Assembly: GCF_024721305.1 (NCBI RefSeq) | Contig: NZ_JAMXOD010000001.1 | Coordinates: 1-64,000, forward strand | Source of the DNA: Aequitasia blattaphilus | GTDB lineage: Bacteria > Bacillota > Clostridia > Lachnospirales > Lachnospiraceae | DNA length: 64,000 nt | Direction: 5' to 3' | In this document: positions 54,334 through 62,691 of the stretch, in pieces | Numbering within the stretch: position 1 is the stretch's first letter | How the letters are laid out: the number at the start of each line of letters is the position of its first letter | Notes under the pieces: generated by a model | Databases searched by the model: none | The model's input: the letters and a program-made list of their open reading frames with translations, nothing else | Told to the model about the DNA's origin: nothing | Position numbers and translations under genes: made by a program

Positions 54334-54822
54334 GTGAAAGTGATAAAATGGCTGGATAAGCATTTGGAGGAAGGAATATTACTGGTATTCTTAATATTAA
54401 TGGTTGTAATAATGGGCATACAGGTAATTGCCAGATACCTTTTTTCGGCATCCTTATCATGGTCAGAGGAATTAACCCGCTATTTGTTTGTCTGCTCTGG
54501 ATTTTTAAGTGCAAGCTATTGCATAAAACATAGTTTATCCATAAAAATTATACAGCTTATTGAATTATTACCGGAAAAGCTGATGCATATCTCTAAGCTC
54601 ATCAGCTATACAATTCAAATGTTCTTCTTTGCTTATTTAACACCCTTTGCAGTTAAATTTGTAGTATCTGCCATTGAAAGTGGGCAAAGAACGGCTGCGA
54701 TAGGTCTTCCTATGTGGATTGTGGAATCCTCTACAGTGCTTTGCTGTATTCTTTCCGTAATTAGATTGCTGCAAAAATGGGTGGAAAGAGTAAAATTAAT
54801 GAAGGGTAGGTCGGGGAAATAA
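54334..54822 (+). CDS. dctQ: TRAP transporter small membrane subunit (DctQ)
   Basis: 162 residues and four membrane spans, the usual form of the small TRAP permease. It has the ARYLFSASLSWSEELTRYLFV segment (family signature with Arg-Tyr and the SWSEE motif). GTG 54334 is preferred because AGGAGG (54318-54323) lies 10 bases before it; the GTG at 54322 overlaps that site. It is coupled to the large subunit by a TAATG overlap. Confidence 0.85.
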   Translation: MKVIKWLDKHLEEGILLVFLILMVVIMGIQVIARYLFSASLSWSEELTRYLFVCSGFLSASYCIKHSLSIKIIQLIELLPEKLMHISKLISYTIQMFFFAYLTPFAVKFVVSAIESGQRTAAIGLPMWIVESSTVLCCILSVIRLLQKWVERVKLMKGRSGK

Positions 54823-56114
54823 TGTCATCAGGAATTGTAATGCTTTTATTTGTAGTTTGTTTATTAATTGCAATCCCCATTTCTACTTCTTTGGGAATTG
54901 CGTCTATATTACCAGGACTTTTTGATTCCTCATTTACGGCAAGTGCAACGTACGTTATCCGCTCAATGTTTGGAGGGCTGGACAGTTTTCCACTTTTAGC
55001 AGTGCCGATGTTTATTTTATCTGGACTTGTTATGGCAAGAGGAGGAATTTCAAAAAGACTATTTGATTTGTTTTCCTACTTTTTGGGAAAAAGAACAGCT
55101 GGATTGCCTTGCGCAGTAGTGGTAACCTGTCTGTTTTATGGGGCGATTTCCGGCTCAGGAATTGCCACAACGGCAGCAGTAGGAAGTATGACTATACCCA
55201 TTCTGGTAAATCTGGGATATGATCGGAAGTTCTGTACAGCATTAGTAGCAGTAGCAGGAAGCTTAGGAATTATTATTCCGCCAAGTATTCCCTTTATTAT
55301 GTATAGCATGTCCTCTAACGTATCGGTGAGTGATATTTTTATTGCAGGGATTATTCCAGGAGTTTTGATTGGTGGAATGCTCATGGTTTACACCTTTATT
55401 TATTGTAAGAAAAATGGTGAGGATAAGGAAAAGATTAATGAAGAAATTGGAAAGCTTCATGAAAAGGGATTATTTAGTATTTTCAAAAGCAGCTTTTGGG
55501 CATTGCTATCACCAGTAATTATCCTGGGATGTATTTATGCAGGGATTACTTCTCCTACAGAGGCAGCAGTTATTTCGGTAATCTATTCTTTAGTCATCAG
55601 TGTCTTTGTGTATAAATCCATCAAGCCGAAAGAAATCATGGGTATCTTTATTGAAGGACTGCGTACGTATGCTCCAATTCTTTTTATCTTGGCGGCATCA
55701 ACTGCATTTTCAAGGGTATTGACTCTTATGCAGGTACCTCAAAGTATCAGTGGTTGGATTATGAGTCATTTTAACAGCTATGTTTTGATTATTTTGGTGA
55801 TTAATGTATTTCTTCTTATTGTGGGTATGGTTATGGATACTACGCCAGCAATATTGATATTAACTCCCATTTTACTTCCTATTGTAGAAAGCTTTGGAAT
55901 GGATCCCATTCATTTTGGAATTATGATGACGGTAAATTTAGCCATTGGTTTTGTTACGCCACCGATAGGTGTAAACCTGTTTGTCGCCAGCTCGATTACG
56001 GATATACCTGTAATGGAAATAGCAAAAAGAGCGATGCCGATTATTGGCTTTTTTATCCTTGCATTGCTTCTCATTGCTTTTATCCCAGAAATCAGCCTTG
56101 TTTTACTGAATTAG
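54822..56114 (+). CDS. dctM: TRAP transporter large permease (DctM)
   Basis: 430 residues and about 12 spans. It has family segments AVPMFILSGLVMARGGI, SGSGIATTAAVGSMTIPIL, IIPPSIPFIMYS and a final VTPPIGVNLFVAS. It is the sodium-coupled transport channel, working with DctQ and the DctP binding protein for an organic acid. Its place after the dehydrogenase/reductase cluster suggests the same substrate class. Confidence 0.92.
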   Translation: MSSGIVMLLFVVCLLIAIPISTSLGIASILPGLFDSSFTASATYVIRSMFGGLDSFPLLAVPMFILSGLVMARGGISKRLFDLFSYFLGKRTAGLPCAVVVTCLFYGAISGSGIATTAAVGSMTIPILVNLGYDRKFCTALVAVAGSLGIIIPPSIPFIMYSMSSNVSVSDIFIAGIIPGVLIGGMLMVYTFIYCKKNGEDKEKINEEIGKLHEKGLFSIFKSSFWALLSPVIILGCIYAGITSPTEAAVISVIYSLVISVFVYKSIKPKEIMGIFIEGLRTYAPILFILAASTAFSRVLTLMQVPQSISGWIMSHFNSYVLIILVINVFLLIVGMVMDTTPAILILTPILLPIVESFGMDPIHFGIMMTVNLAIGFVTPPIGVNLFVASSITDIPVMEIAKRAMPIIGFFILALLLIAFIPEISLVLLN

Positions 56115-56127
56115 TTAAGGAGACTTT

Positions 56128-57135
56128 ATGAATAGACGAAAAATAATTGGAATTCTAGGAGTGATTTCTCTGTTAGGAGGAATACTGATGGGATGCCAGA
56201 AAATAGGAGAAGCGGAAGAACAGCGCTACGCCTGGCCCCTAGCAACAGCCAGCACAGAGGATACCGTTACCCATGTATTTGCTACAACCTTTGCTGAGGA
56301 GGTAGAGCGTTTAAGTGATGGAGAGATGAAGATTACCGTGTATCCCCAAAGTACTTTAGGAGTGGACCGGGAGCTTTTAGAAAGCTGTAAGGATGGGGAT
56401 ATTCCTTTTATGGTACAATCACCAGCGACCCAGGTAACCTTTATGAAGGGGCTTTGTATCTTTGATACACCTTGTATCTTTGAAAATACAGAAGAAATCC
56501 GAGCGGCGATTGACCAGCCAGAGTTTCAGAGTCTGATACAAGATATTTATGTGGATTCAGGTTATCGTCTTTTGGGAATTTCGGATCAAAACTTTCGTGT
56601 AATGACCTCCAATAAACCATTTATAGGCATGGAAAGCTTTAAGGGGCAAAAAATCCGGACGATGGAGAACCCTTATCATCTTCAGTTTTGGAAAGAGGTA
56701 AAGGCAAATCCAACGCCCATGACCTTTAGTGAGGTATATATAGGGTTGCAGCAGGGTACAATTGATGCCCAGGAAAATGCATATACATTAATTGATAGTG
56801 CTAAAATATATGAACAGCAGACGTACTTAATTGAGACGGATGTTGTCCCAGATTATACAACCCTGATTATCAGCGAGGATTTTTTTCAAGAGCGAACGGA
56901 AGATGAGAAAGAAATTTTAATTGAAGCGGGGAGATTTGCCCAGGAAAAGACAAGAGAAGCTTCGGATGAAAGATGTGCGGCAAAGAAGGAAGAGCTGCAA
57001 GAAAAAGGAATGACTCTTGTACCTGTGGATGAGGAAACAAGGGAAGAAATGCGAGAGGCTAGCAAGCCAGTATATGAAAGCATTAAAAAGGTAGCAGGAG
57101 AAGAATTATTTCATTACTATACGGGTATGAATTAA
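56128..57135 (+). CDS. dctP: TRAP transporter solute-binding protein (DctP), lipoprotein
   Basis: 335 residues with a lipoprotein signal peptide (MNRRKIIG start, lipobox LMGC at about 20-23). The mature protein shows the TRAP binding-protein pattern. FAEEVERLSDGEMKITVYPQSTLG is followed by the substrate-anchoring Arg in QKIRTMENPYH, and then FSEVYIGLQQGTIDAQENAY. The conserved Arg binds the carboxylate of the ligand. It begins 13 bases after dctM. Confidence 0.9.
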   Translation: MNRRKIIGILGVISLLGGILMGCQKIGEAEEQRYAWPLATASTEDTVTHVFATTFAEEVERLSDGEMKITVYPQSTLGVDRELLESCKDGDIPFMVQSPATQVTFMKGLCIFDTPCIFENTEEIRAAIDQPEFQSLIQDIYVDSGYRLLGISDQNFRVMTSNKPFIGMESFKGQKIRTMENPYHLQFWKEVKANPTPMTFSEVYIGLQQGTIDAQENAYTLIDSAKIYEQQTYLIETDVVPDYTTLIISEDFFQERTEDEKEILIEAGRFAQEKTREASDERCAAKKEELQEKGMTLVPVDEETREEMREASKPVYESIKKVAGEELFHYYTGMN

Positions 57136-57168
57136 ATTGTTAAAAAAATAACCAAATGGGTAGTGCCT

Positions 57169-57206
57169 CTTACGTTTTGTGGATTATAATACATCTATAA
57201 CGTAAG
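57169..57206 (+). promoter_or_regulatory. 8-bp inverted repeat flanking a TATAAT box
   Basis: CTTACGTT (57169-57176) and AACGTAAG (57199-57206) are perfect inverted copies. A TATAAT (57185-57190) sits between them, directly before the zinc-ribbon gene. This looks like a repressor operator over the promoter. A -35 box is not evident. Confidence 0.5.
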
Positions 57207-57217
57207 GGGGTGACCGT

Positions 57218-57382
57218 ATGGAAATAGTAACTGTAGAGTGCCCTACATGTAGAAAGGTTCATGACGTAAACCCAAATACAGATTTCTTTTGTGTTGGATG
57301 CTACAATCATTTCTTTGTTTACAAAGAGGGCAAAACTGTTCAAGTAAATGACATACACAAAAATAGAAAATCACACCAATGA
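57218..57382 (+). CDS. 54-residue zinc-ribbon protein
   Basis: A short gene starting at ATG 57218 after a GGGGGTGA ribosome site. The product has two Cys pairs, CPTC (8-11) and CVGC (25-28), forming a compact zinc ribbon, followed by a basic tail with two His (DIHKNRKSHQ). No named family is recognised. It has its own putative operator-promoter and a terminator, so it is a complete transcription unit. Small zinc ribbons of this type often bind nucleic acid or another protein; that is inference. Confidence 0.65.
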   Translation: MEIVTVECPTCRKVHDVNPNTDFFCVGCYNHFFVYKEGKTVQVNDIHKNRKSHQ

Positions 57383-57390
57383 ATGAAGGA

Positions 57391-57425
57391 AAAGAGAAAC
57401 TCAAAAAATTTGGGTTTCTTTTTTT
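57391..57425 (+). terminator. Rho-independent terminator
   Basis: AGAAACTC pairs with GGGTTTCT (one G-T pair), followed by a seven-T run ending near 57425. Confidence 0.8.
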
Positions 57426-57486
57426 GCGTGAATAGGATACCATAAAAGCAAATATTGGAAGAGACGTTAATAAAAAGGAGTTCAAG

Positions 57487-58105
57487 ATGAAGCGTTCAGA
57501 AATCAATAATGCATTAAAAGACATGGAAAAATTAGTGAAGGACAACGGGTTTAATCTTCCACCTTTTTGCAATTTTACTCCTCAGGAGTGGGAAGAAAAG
57601 GGAGAAGAGTATGATGAAGTAAGAGATAATATGCTGGGCTGGGATATTACGGACTATGGTGAAGGTCGTTTTGAGGAGCTATGCAGAAAAGTTGCTTATG
57701 CTAAAAGAAGGACAGCATTCTCCAATGCATTTTCACTGGGTAAAGAGTGAGGATATTATTAATAGAGGTGGTGGAACGCTGATTATCCATGTCTATAACG
57801 ATAAAGACGGTGAATTAGATAATACGGATGTGTTAGTAAATTCAGACGGACGCTCTTACTACGTTCCAGCAGGAACAGGAGTAGAATTAAAGCCAGGAGA
57901 AAGTATTACTTTGTGGCCTCATCAATACCATGATTTTGATATTAAGCCTGGAACCGGTGATGTACTCATTGGTGAGGTTTCTATGTCCAATGACGATAAT
58001 ACAGATAATCGATTCTATGAAGAGCTGGGACGTTTTCCAACAATCGAAGAGGATGAGGAACCATACAGACTCCTTTGTAATGAATATCCCACAGGTAAGA
58101 AGTAG
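57487..58105 (+). pseudogene. D-lyxose/mannose-type sugar isomerase, frameshifted by an internal deletion
   Basis: The first frame (ATG 57487, AAGGAG ahead) reads the family N-terminus MKRSEINNALKDMEKLV to DNMLGWDITDYGEGRFEEL and then becomes nonsense up to the stop at 57750. A second frame, shifted by one, takes over at about 57678 with YAEKLLMLKEGQHSPMHFHW, the metal-binding cupin core (two His, then KSEDIINRGGG), and continues to the normal end. Family members have about 20 more residues between these parts. One out-of-frame deletion near 57675-57680 explains both. The promoter and terminator are intact, so the inactivation seems recent. Confidence 0.75.
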
Positions 58106-58119
58106 GTTTATTTTTAACC

Positions 58120-58151
58120 AAAGAGCAAAAGTTTATCTTTTGCTCTTTTTT
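58120..58151 (+). terminator. Rho-independent terminator
   Basis: AAAGAGCAAAAG (58120-58131) pairs perfectly with CTTTTGCTCTTT (58137-58148) and runs into further T residues. Confidence 0.9.
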
Positions 58152-58207
58152 AACATTTAGACTCATAAAAACAACAAAAATGTATAACACATACAAAAGA
58201 AAATGGA

Positions 58208-58213
58208 TATAAT
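58208..58213 (+). promoter_or_regulatory. -10 box of the glycoside ABC operon
   Basis: A perfect TATAAT about 80 bases before the solute-binding protein gene, with TAACAC 17 bases upstream as a poor -35. GACTCATA occurs at 58160-58167 and again at 58214-58221, a possible pair of AraC sites. Confidence 0.4.
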
Positions 58214-58295
58214 GACTCATATAAGACATAAGTGCACAAATGTTTTTGGATTTGGAAACTGATTTTAAACAATATACACAAAACGGAGGCATCGT

Positions 58296-59573
58296 ATGAG
58301 AAAGAGAATTATATCAATGATATTAGTTTTAACATTGTTACTGTTAACCGTTGTAGGATGTACAAATTCAAAAGATACGAAAACGGGAGAGACATCCACC
58401 AAAAAGAAAAGTATTACTCTTGCGATATGGGATAAAGTTCAGGAGCCTGGAATTCGTAAAATATGTGATGATTTCACAGAAAAAACAGGCATTAAAGTGG
58501 ATATTCAGATTACGCCTTGGGATCAGTACTGGACAATGCTAGAGGCTGGGGCTACAGGCGGTTCTTTGCCAGATGTTTTCTGGATGCATGTACGGGAAAT
58601 AGAAAAATATGCAAGGGCAGACATGCTTTTAGATTTGTCATCGCGAATTGAACAAAGTAGTGAAATTTCTTTGGACAACTATTTTGAAGATGTAACAGCA
58701 GTGTATCAGTATGATGGAAAACAATATGCAATACCAAAGGATATAGATACTATAGCACTTTGGTATAATAAAACACATTTTGATGAGGCAGGTATTTCTT
58801 ATCCAGATGATACATGGACATGGGAAGATTTAAAAACAGCAGCGGAAACATTGTCTAATGACGAGCATAAAGGATTTGGATCTCGAATAAAGAACTATCA
58901 AGAAAGCTGGTATAACCTAGTGTATGGAAATGGTGGATTTATTATTAATGAGGGTAAAACAAAGTCGGGATTTGACGATCCGAAGACGGTAGAATCCATT
59001 GAATATTTTGTAAACCTTGTAAAAGATGGATCATCACCAGACAATACAGTTACAGCAGAAACGGACTTAATTGCACTATTTGAATCTGGGGCAATATCTA
59101 TGTCATTGATGGGGTCATGGACAGCAGGAGAACTTACTGGAAATGACTACGTAAAGGAAAATTGCGCAGTAGCATCTATTCCTATGACTGAGGATGGAAC
59201 AAGAGTTTCCATTTACAATGGCTTAGGCTACGCGGCGGCAGAAAATACGGAGAATGAAGAGGAAGCTTGGGCTCTGATCGAATATCTTGGCTCAAAAGAA
59301 GCACAGGAAAAACAGGCTGAATATGGGGTGACACTTTCTGCATATCAAGGAGCGTCAGAAAAATGGGCAAGCCATGCAGAGGGATTTGATCTTTCACCTT
59401 ATATTGATGTTATGGAAGATACTTTAGTTTTTTACCCTCATTCTACGAACACAACAGCTTGGGAAGATATGGCAATGGAATCTTTAGTAGAAGCTTGGAA
59501 TGGAACGAAGAGTACAAAGGATGTTTGTGCAGAAATTGCAGGAAAAATGAATACTTTACTTGAGGAAGAATAA
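58296..59573 (+). CDS. ABC sugar transporter solute-binding lipoprotein
   Basis: 425 residues with a lipoprotein signal (lipobox VVGC at about 18-21) and the family 1 extracellular binding-protein fold. LAIWDKVQEPGIRKICDDF is the first lobe, then YAIPKDIDTIALWYNKTHFDEAGI, and SMSLMGSWTAGEL in the second lobe. It delivers a sugar, probably an alpha-glycoside judging by the downstream family 4 glycosidase, to the two permeases encoded next. The ribosome site GGAGG is 8 to 9 bases from ATG 58296. Confidence 0.9.
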   Translation: MRKRIISMILVLTLLLLTVVGCTNSKDTKTGETSTKKKSITLAIWDKVQEPGIRKICDDFTEKTGIKVDIQITPWDQYWTMLEAGATGGSLPDVFWMHVREIEKYARADMLLDLSSRIEQSSEISLDNYFEDVTAVYQYDGKQYAIPKDIDTIALWYNKTHFDEAGISYPDDTWTWEDLKTAAETLSNDEHKGFGSRIKNYQESWYNLVYGNGGFIINEGKTKSGFDDPKTVESIEYFVNLVKDGSSPDNTVTAETDLIALFESGAISMSLMGSWTAGELTGNDYVKENCAVASIPMTEDGTRVSIYNGLGYAAAENTENEEEAWALIEYLGSKEAQEKQAEYGVTLSAYQGASEKWASHAEGFDLSPYIDVMEDTLVFYPHSTNTTAWEDMAMESLVEAWNGTKSTKDVCAEIAGKMNTLLEEE

Positions 59574-60458
59574 ATGAAAAAAGCGAATCGGAACGAATTT
59601 ATATGGGGATGGCTATTTATATTACCTACGATGATAGGGCTCCTAGTGCTTAATATCATACCGATTTTTCAAACCATTTATCAAAGTTTTTTTAAGACAG
59701 GTGATTTTGGAAAAGGAAATATATTTATCGGATTAGATAATTATAGCAGATTGATACAGGATGATGCTGTATGGCAATCATTGATTAATACAATCAAATA
59801 TGCAGTTATTGAAGTTCCTTTTTCTGTAATTATAGGCCTGCTTGCAGCAGTGTTGCTAAACCGTAAGATGAGAGGGCGTACAGTATTTAGAACAATCTTC
59901 TTTCTCCCTATGGTTATGGCACCAGCGGCAGTTGCAATGGTGTGGAGGTGGATGTATAATTCGAAATTTGGTTTACTGAATTTTTTGCTAGGTAAGATAG
60001 GACTTGGTCCAGTGAATTGGATTTCTGATCCGAAAATCGCAATTATATCTATTGCTGTAGTTGGAATATGGTCTGTTATTGGATACAATATGATTTTATT
60101 TTTAGCAGGTTTACAGGAAATCCCACGAGATTATTATGAGGCGGCTGAAATCGATGGGGCAAGCCCTGTTCGTCAATTTTTTCAGATTACTATTCCGCTG
60201 ATTTCACCAACCATGTTTTTCGTCTGTATTACAAGGGTGATTGCTGCATTTCAAATTTTTGATTTGGTTTTTATGATGATGGATACAACAAATTCAGCAC
60301 TACCAAAGGCACAGACTCTTTCGTATCTCTTTTATAAGTATTCGTTTATGCAAAATAATAAGGGATATGGGTCTGCGATTGTAATCTTGCTTCTGGCACT
60401 TATATTGGTGATTACCTTTGTACAGATGAAGATTGAAAAGCATGTTAATTATGAGTAG
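59574..60458 (+). CDS. ABC sugar transporter permease (MalF-like)
   Basis: A 294-residue, six-span permease of the CUT1 carbohydrate type. The cytoplasmic EAA loop reads EAAEIDGASPVRQFFQIT, the coupling helix to the ATPase. It starts directly after the binding-protein stop. No ATPase gene is present in the operon, so a shared MsmK-type ATPase elsewhere must energise it. Confidence 0.9.
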   Translation: MKKANRNEFIWGWLFILPTMIGLLVLNIIPIFQTIYQSFFKTGDFGKGNIFIGLDNYSRLIQDDAVWQSLINTIKYAVIEVPFSVIIGLLAAVLLNRKMRGRTVFRTIFFLPMVMAPAAVAMVWRWMYNSKFGLLNFLLGKIGLGPVNWISDPKIAIISIAVVGIWSVIGYNMILFLAGLQEIPRDYYEAAEIDGASPVRQFFQITIPLISPTMFFVCITRVIAAFQIFDLVFMMMDTTNSALPKAQTLSYLFYKYSFMQNNKGYGSAIVILLLALILVITFVQMKIEKHVNYE

Positions 60459-60473
60459 AAAAGGGTGAGAACA

Positions 60474-61304
60474 ATGAAAGATTCAAAAAAAAGAACGAAG
60501 ATATTGATTTATCTCATTATGTGTATTGGTGCTGTGGTTATGATTGTTCCTTTTATTTGGATGATATTAACGGCGTTTAAAACGCCTACAGAAGCCACCA
60601 GCTTAAATCCTTTTGTGTTTTTTCCAAGGAAGTGGAAACTAGATGCTTTTATAGATGCATGGTCAAAGATGGATTTTATCAAACTATACTTAAATACGAT
60701 TTTGATGATTGTTGGAAGAGTAATCTGTGCAGTAGTGACAGCGACAATGGCTGGATATGCTTTTGGACGACTGAACTTTAAAGGTAAGAATTTTGCATTT
60801 TCACTGGTTTTGTTTCAGATGATGGTTCCACCCCAGATTTTTATTATTCCTCAGTATTTAATCGTGAATAAGCTAGGGTTATTGAACACAACATTTTCGC
60901 TAGTGTTTCCAGGTTTAGTATCTGCGTTCGGAACATTTTTGCTACGTCAATCTTTTAAAAGCCTTCCGAAAGACTTAGAAGAGGCAGCTAGACTAGATGG
61001 ATGTAATATAGGGCAGACATTCTTACACATTATGATGCCACTTGCAAAATCGAATATGGTTGCACTAGGAATATTTACAGCAATCTTTGCTTACAAGGAT
61101 TTGATGTGGCCGCTGGTTGCAAATACAGAACAATCCTCTATGCCACTATCCAGTGCATTGGCAAAGCTACAGGGACAATTTCAAGCGAACTACCCACAAT
61201 TGATGGCAGCTGCACTAATCTCATGTATTCTTATCGTTGTAATCTATTTAATTTTTCAACGACAGTTTATTGAAGGGATTGCAACATCTGGTGGAAAACT
61301 ATAA
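60474..61304 (+). CDS. ABC sugar transporter permease (MalG-like)
   Basis: 276 residues, six spans. EEAARLDGCNIGQTFLHI is the EAA loop, and LVVPFIWMILTAFKTP-type sequence (IVPFIWMILTAFKTPTEA) opens the protein. It is the partner of the MalF-like permease. ATG 60474 is preferred because AAGGGTGAG lies before it; the GTG at 60465 overlaps that site. Confidence 0.9.
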   Translation: MKDSKKRTKILIYLIMCIGAVVMIVPFIWMILTAFKTPTEATSLNPFVFFPRKWKLDAFIDAWSKMDFIKLYLNTILMIVGRVICAVVTATMAGYAFGRLNFKGKNFAFSLVLFQMMVPPQIFIIPQYLIVNKLGLLNTTFSLVFPGLVSAFGTFLLRQSFKSLPKDLEEAARLDGCNIGQTFLHIMMPLAKSNMVALGIFTAIFAYKDLMWPLVANTEQSSMPLSSALAKLQGQFQANYPQLMAAALISCILIVVIYLIFQRQFIEGIATSGGKL

Positions 61305-61329
61305 ATAATATTTGGAGGTATGTAACACG

Positions 61330-62652
61330 ATGATTAAAATTACTTTTATTGGTGCAGGAAGCACAGTATTTGCAAGGAATGTTTTAGGAGATTGTATGTG
61401 TACTCCAGCACTAAGAGAAAGCGAGATTGCACTTTATGATATTGATAAAGGAAGACTGGAAGATTCGGAAACCATTCTAAATGCAATCAATCAAAATATA
61501 AATAGCAATAGGGCAAAGATAAAAACATATTTAGGGGTTGAAAATCGGAAAGATGCCCTCAAGAATGCAGATTTTGTGGTTAATGCAATACAGGTAGGTG
61601 GATATTCACCAAGTACGATTATTGATTTCGAGATTCCAAAGAAATATGGTGTAAACCAAACAATCGCTGATACTTTAGGGATTGGAGGGATTATGAGAGG
61701 GCTTCGCACGATTCCTGTTTTGAGGGATATTGCAAGAGAGATGGAGGAGGTGTGCCCTGAAGCGCTATTTTTGAATTATACAAATCCAATGTCAATTTTA
61801 ACTGGATACATGCAGAGATATACAAAAATCAAAACAGTTGGTTTATGTCATAGTGTACAAAAATGTACAGAAGAATTATTTACAAACTTGGACATTAAAG
61901 ACCAGCTAGAGGGACATACAGAATTCATTGCAGGAATAAATCACATGGCATGGCTTCTTGATATTAAGAATAAAGAAGGAAAAGATATGTACCCGATGAT
62001 TCGAAAGATGGCAAAAGCAAAAAATGAACAAGAGAAACATGATGATATGGTTAGATTCGAGTATATCAATAATTTTGGTTACTATTGTACTGAGTCTAGT
62101 GAGCATAATGCGGAATACAATAATTTCTTCATTAAAAAGCAATACCCAGAATTGATTGAAAAATATAATATTCCTTTAGATGAATACCCAAGACGATGTG
62201 AAAAACAAATTGCGGAGTGGGAAGAAGAAAAAGCGGGTATTTTAAAAAATGGAGAAATTACCCATGAAAGATCTCATGAATATGCTTCCTATATCATGGA
62301 AGCGATTGTAACAAATAAACCCTATAAAATCGGGGGAAATGTAATGAATACAGGGCTGATTACCAATTTGGTAAGCGATGCTTGTGTGGAGGTGCCATGC
62401 TTAGTGGATGGGAGCGGTGTTACACCTTGTTATGTAGGAGAGCTTCCAACTCAACTGGCAGCAATGAATATGACCAATATTAATGTGCAGCTTTTGACAA
62501 TTCAAGCGGCAGTAACGAAGGATCGAAATTATATTTATCAAGCAGCTATGCTGGATCCTCACACTTCTTCAGAACTTACTATTGAAGAGACGAAAAGAAT
62601 GTGTGATGAATTGATTGAAGCACATGGAGAGTATATGGTGGATTACCAATAA
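61330..62652 (+). CDS. Family 4 alpha-glycosidase (MelA/AglA-like)
   Basis: An NAD- and manganese-dependent GH4 glycosidase of 440 residues. It has N-terminal IGAGSTVFARNVLGD (NAD fold), VNAIQVGG, FLNYTNPMSIL, the metal-binding C173-H174-S175 (GLCHSVQ) and INHMAWLLDI. The CHS motif is that of alpha-galactosidases and alpha-glucosidases acting on unphosphorylated sugars, which agrees with an ABC rather than a PTS uptake system. GGAGGT precedes ATG 61330. It is the last gene of the operon. Confidence 0.9.
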   Translation: MIKITFIGAGSTVFARNVLGDCMCTPALRESEIALYDIDKGRLEDSETILNAINQNINSNRAKIKTYLGVENRKDALKNADFVVNAIQVGGYSPSTIIDFEIPKKYGVNQTIADTLGIGGIMRGLRTIPVLRDIAREMEEVCPEALFLNYTNPMSILTGYMQRYTKIKTVGLCHSVQKCTEELFTNLDIKDQLEGHTEFIAGINHMAWLLDIKNKEGKDMYPMIRKMAKAKNEQEKHDDMVRFEYINNFGYYCTESSEHNAEYNNFFIKKQYPELIEKYNIPLDEYPRRCEKQIAEWEEEKAGILKNGEITHERSHEYASYIMEAIVTNKPYKIGGNVMNTGLITNLVSDACVEVPCLVDGSGVTPCYVGELPTQLAAMNMTNINVQLLTIQAAVTKDRNYIYQAAMLDPHTSSELTIEETKRMCDELIEAHGEYMVDYQ

Positions 62653-62660
62653 GTATAGAG

Positions 62661-62691
62661 ATAAAGAGGAAGCGTTGTGCTTCCTCTTTAT
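62661..62691. terminator. Bidirectional terminator
   Basis: ATAAAGAGGAAGC (62661-62673) pairs perfectly with GCTTCCTCTTTAT (62679-62691) between the convergent GH4 and AraC genes. Confidence 0.9.

Noticed and set aside
57656-58105. Separate cupin-type gene starting at 57656
   Set aside because: It has no ribosome site, overlaps the preceding frame and reads as the second half of the lyxose isomerase.
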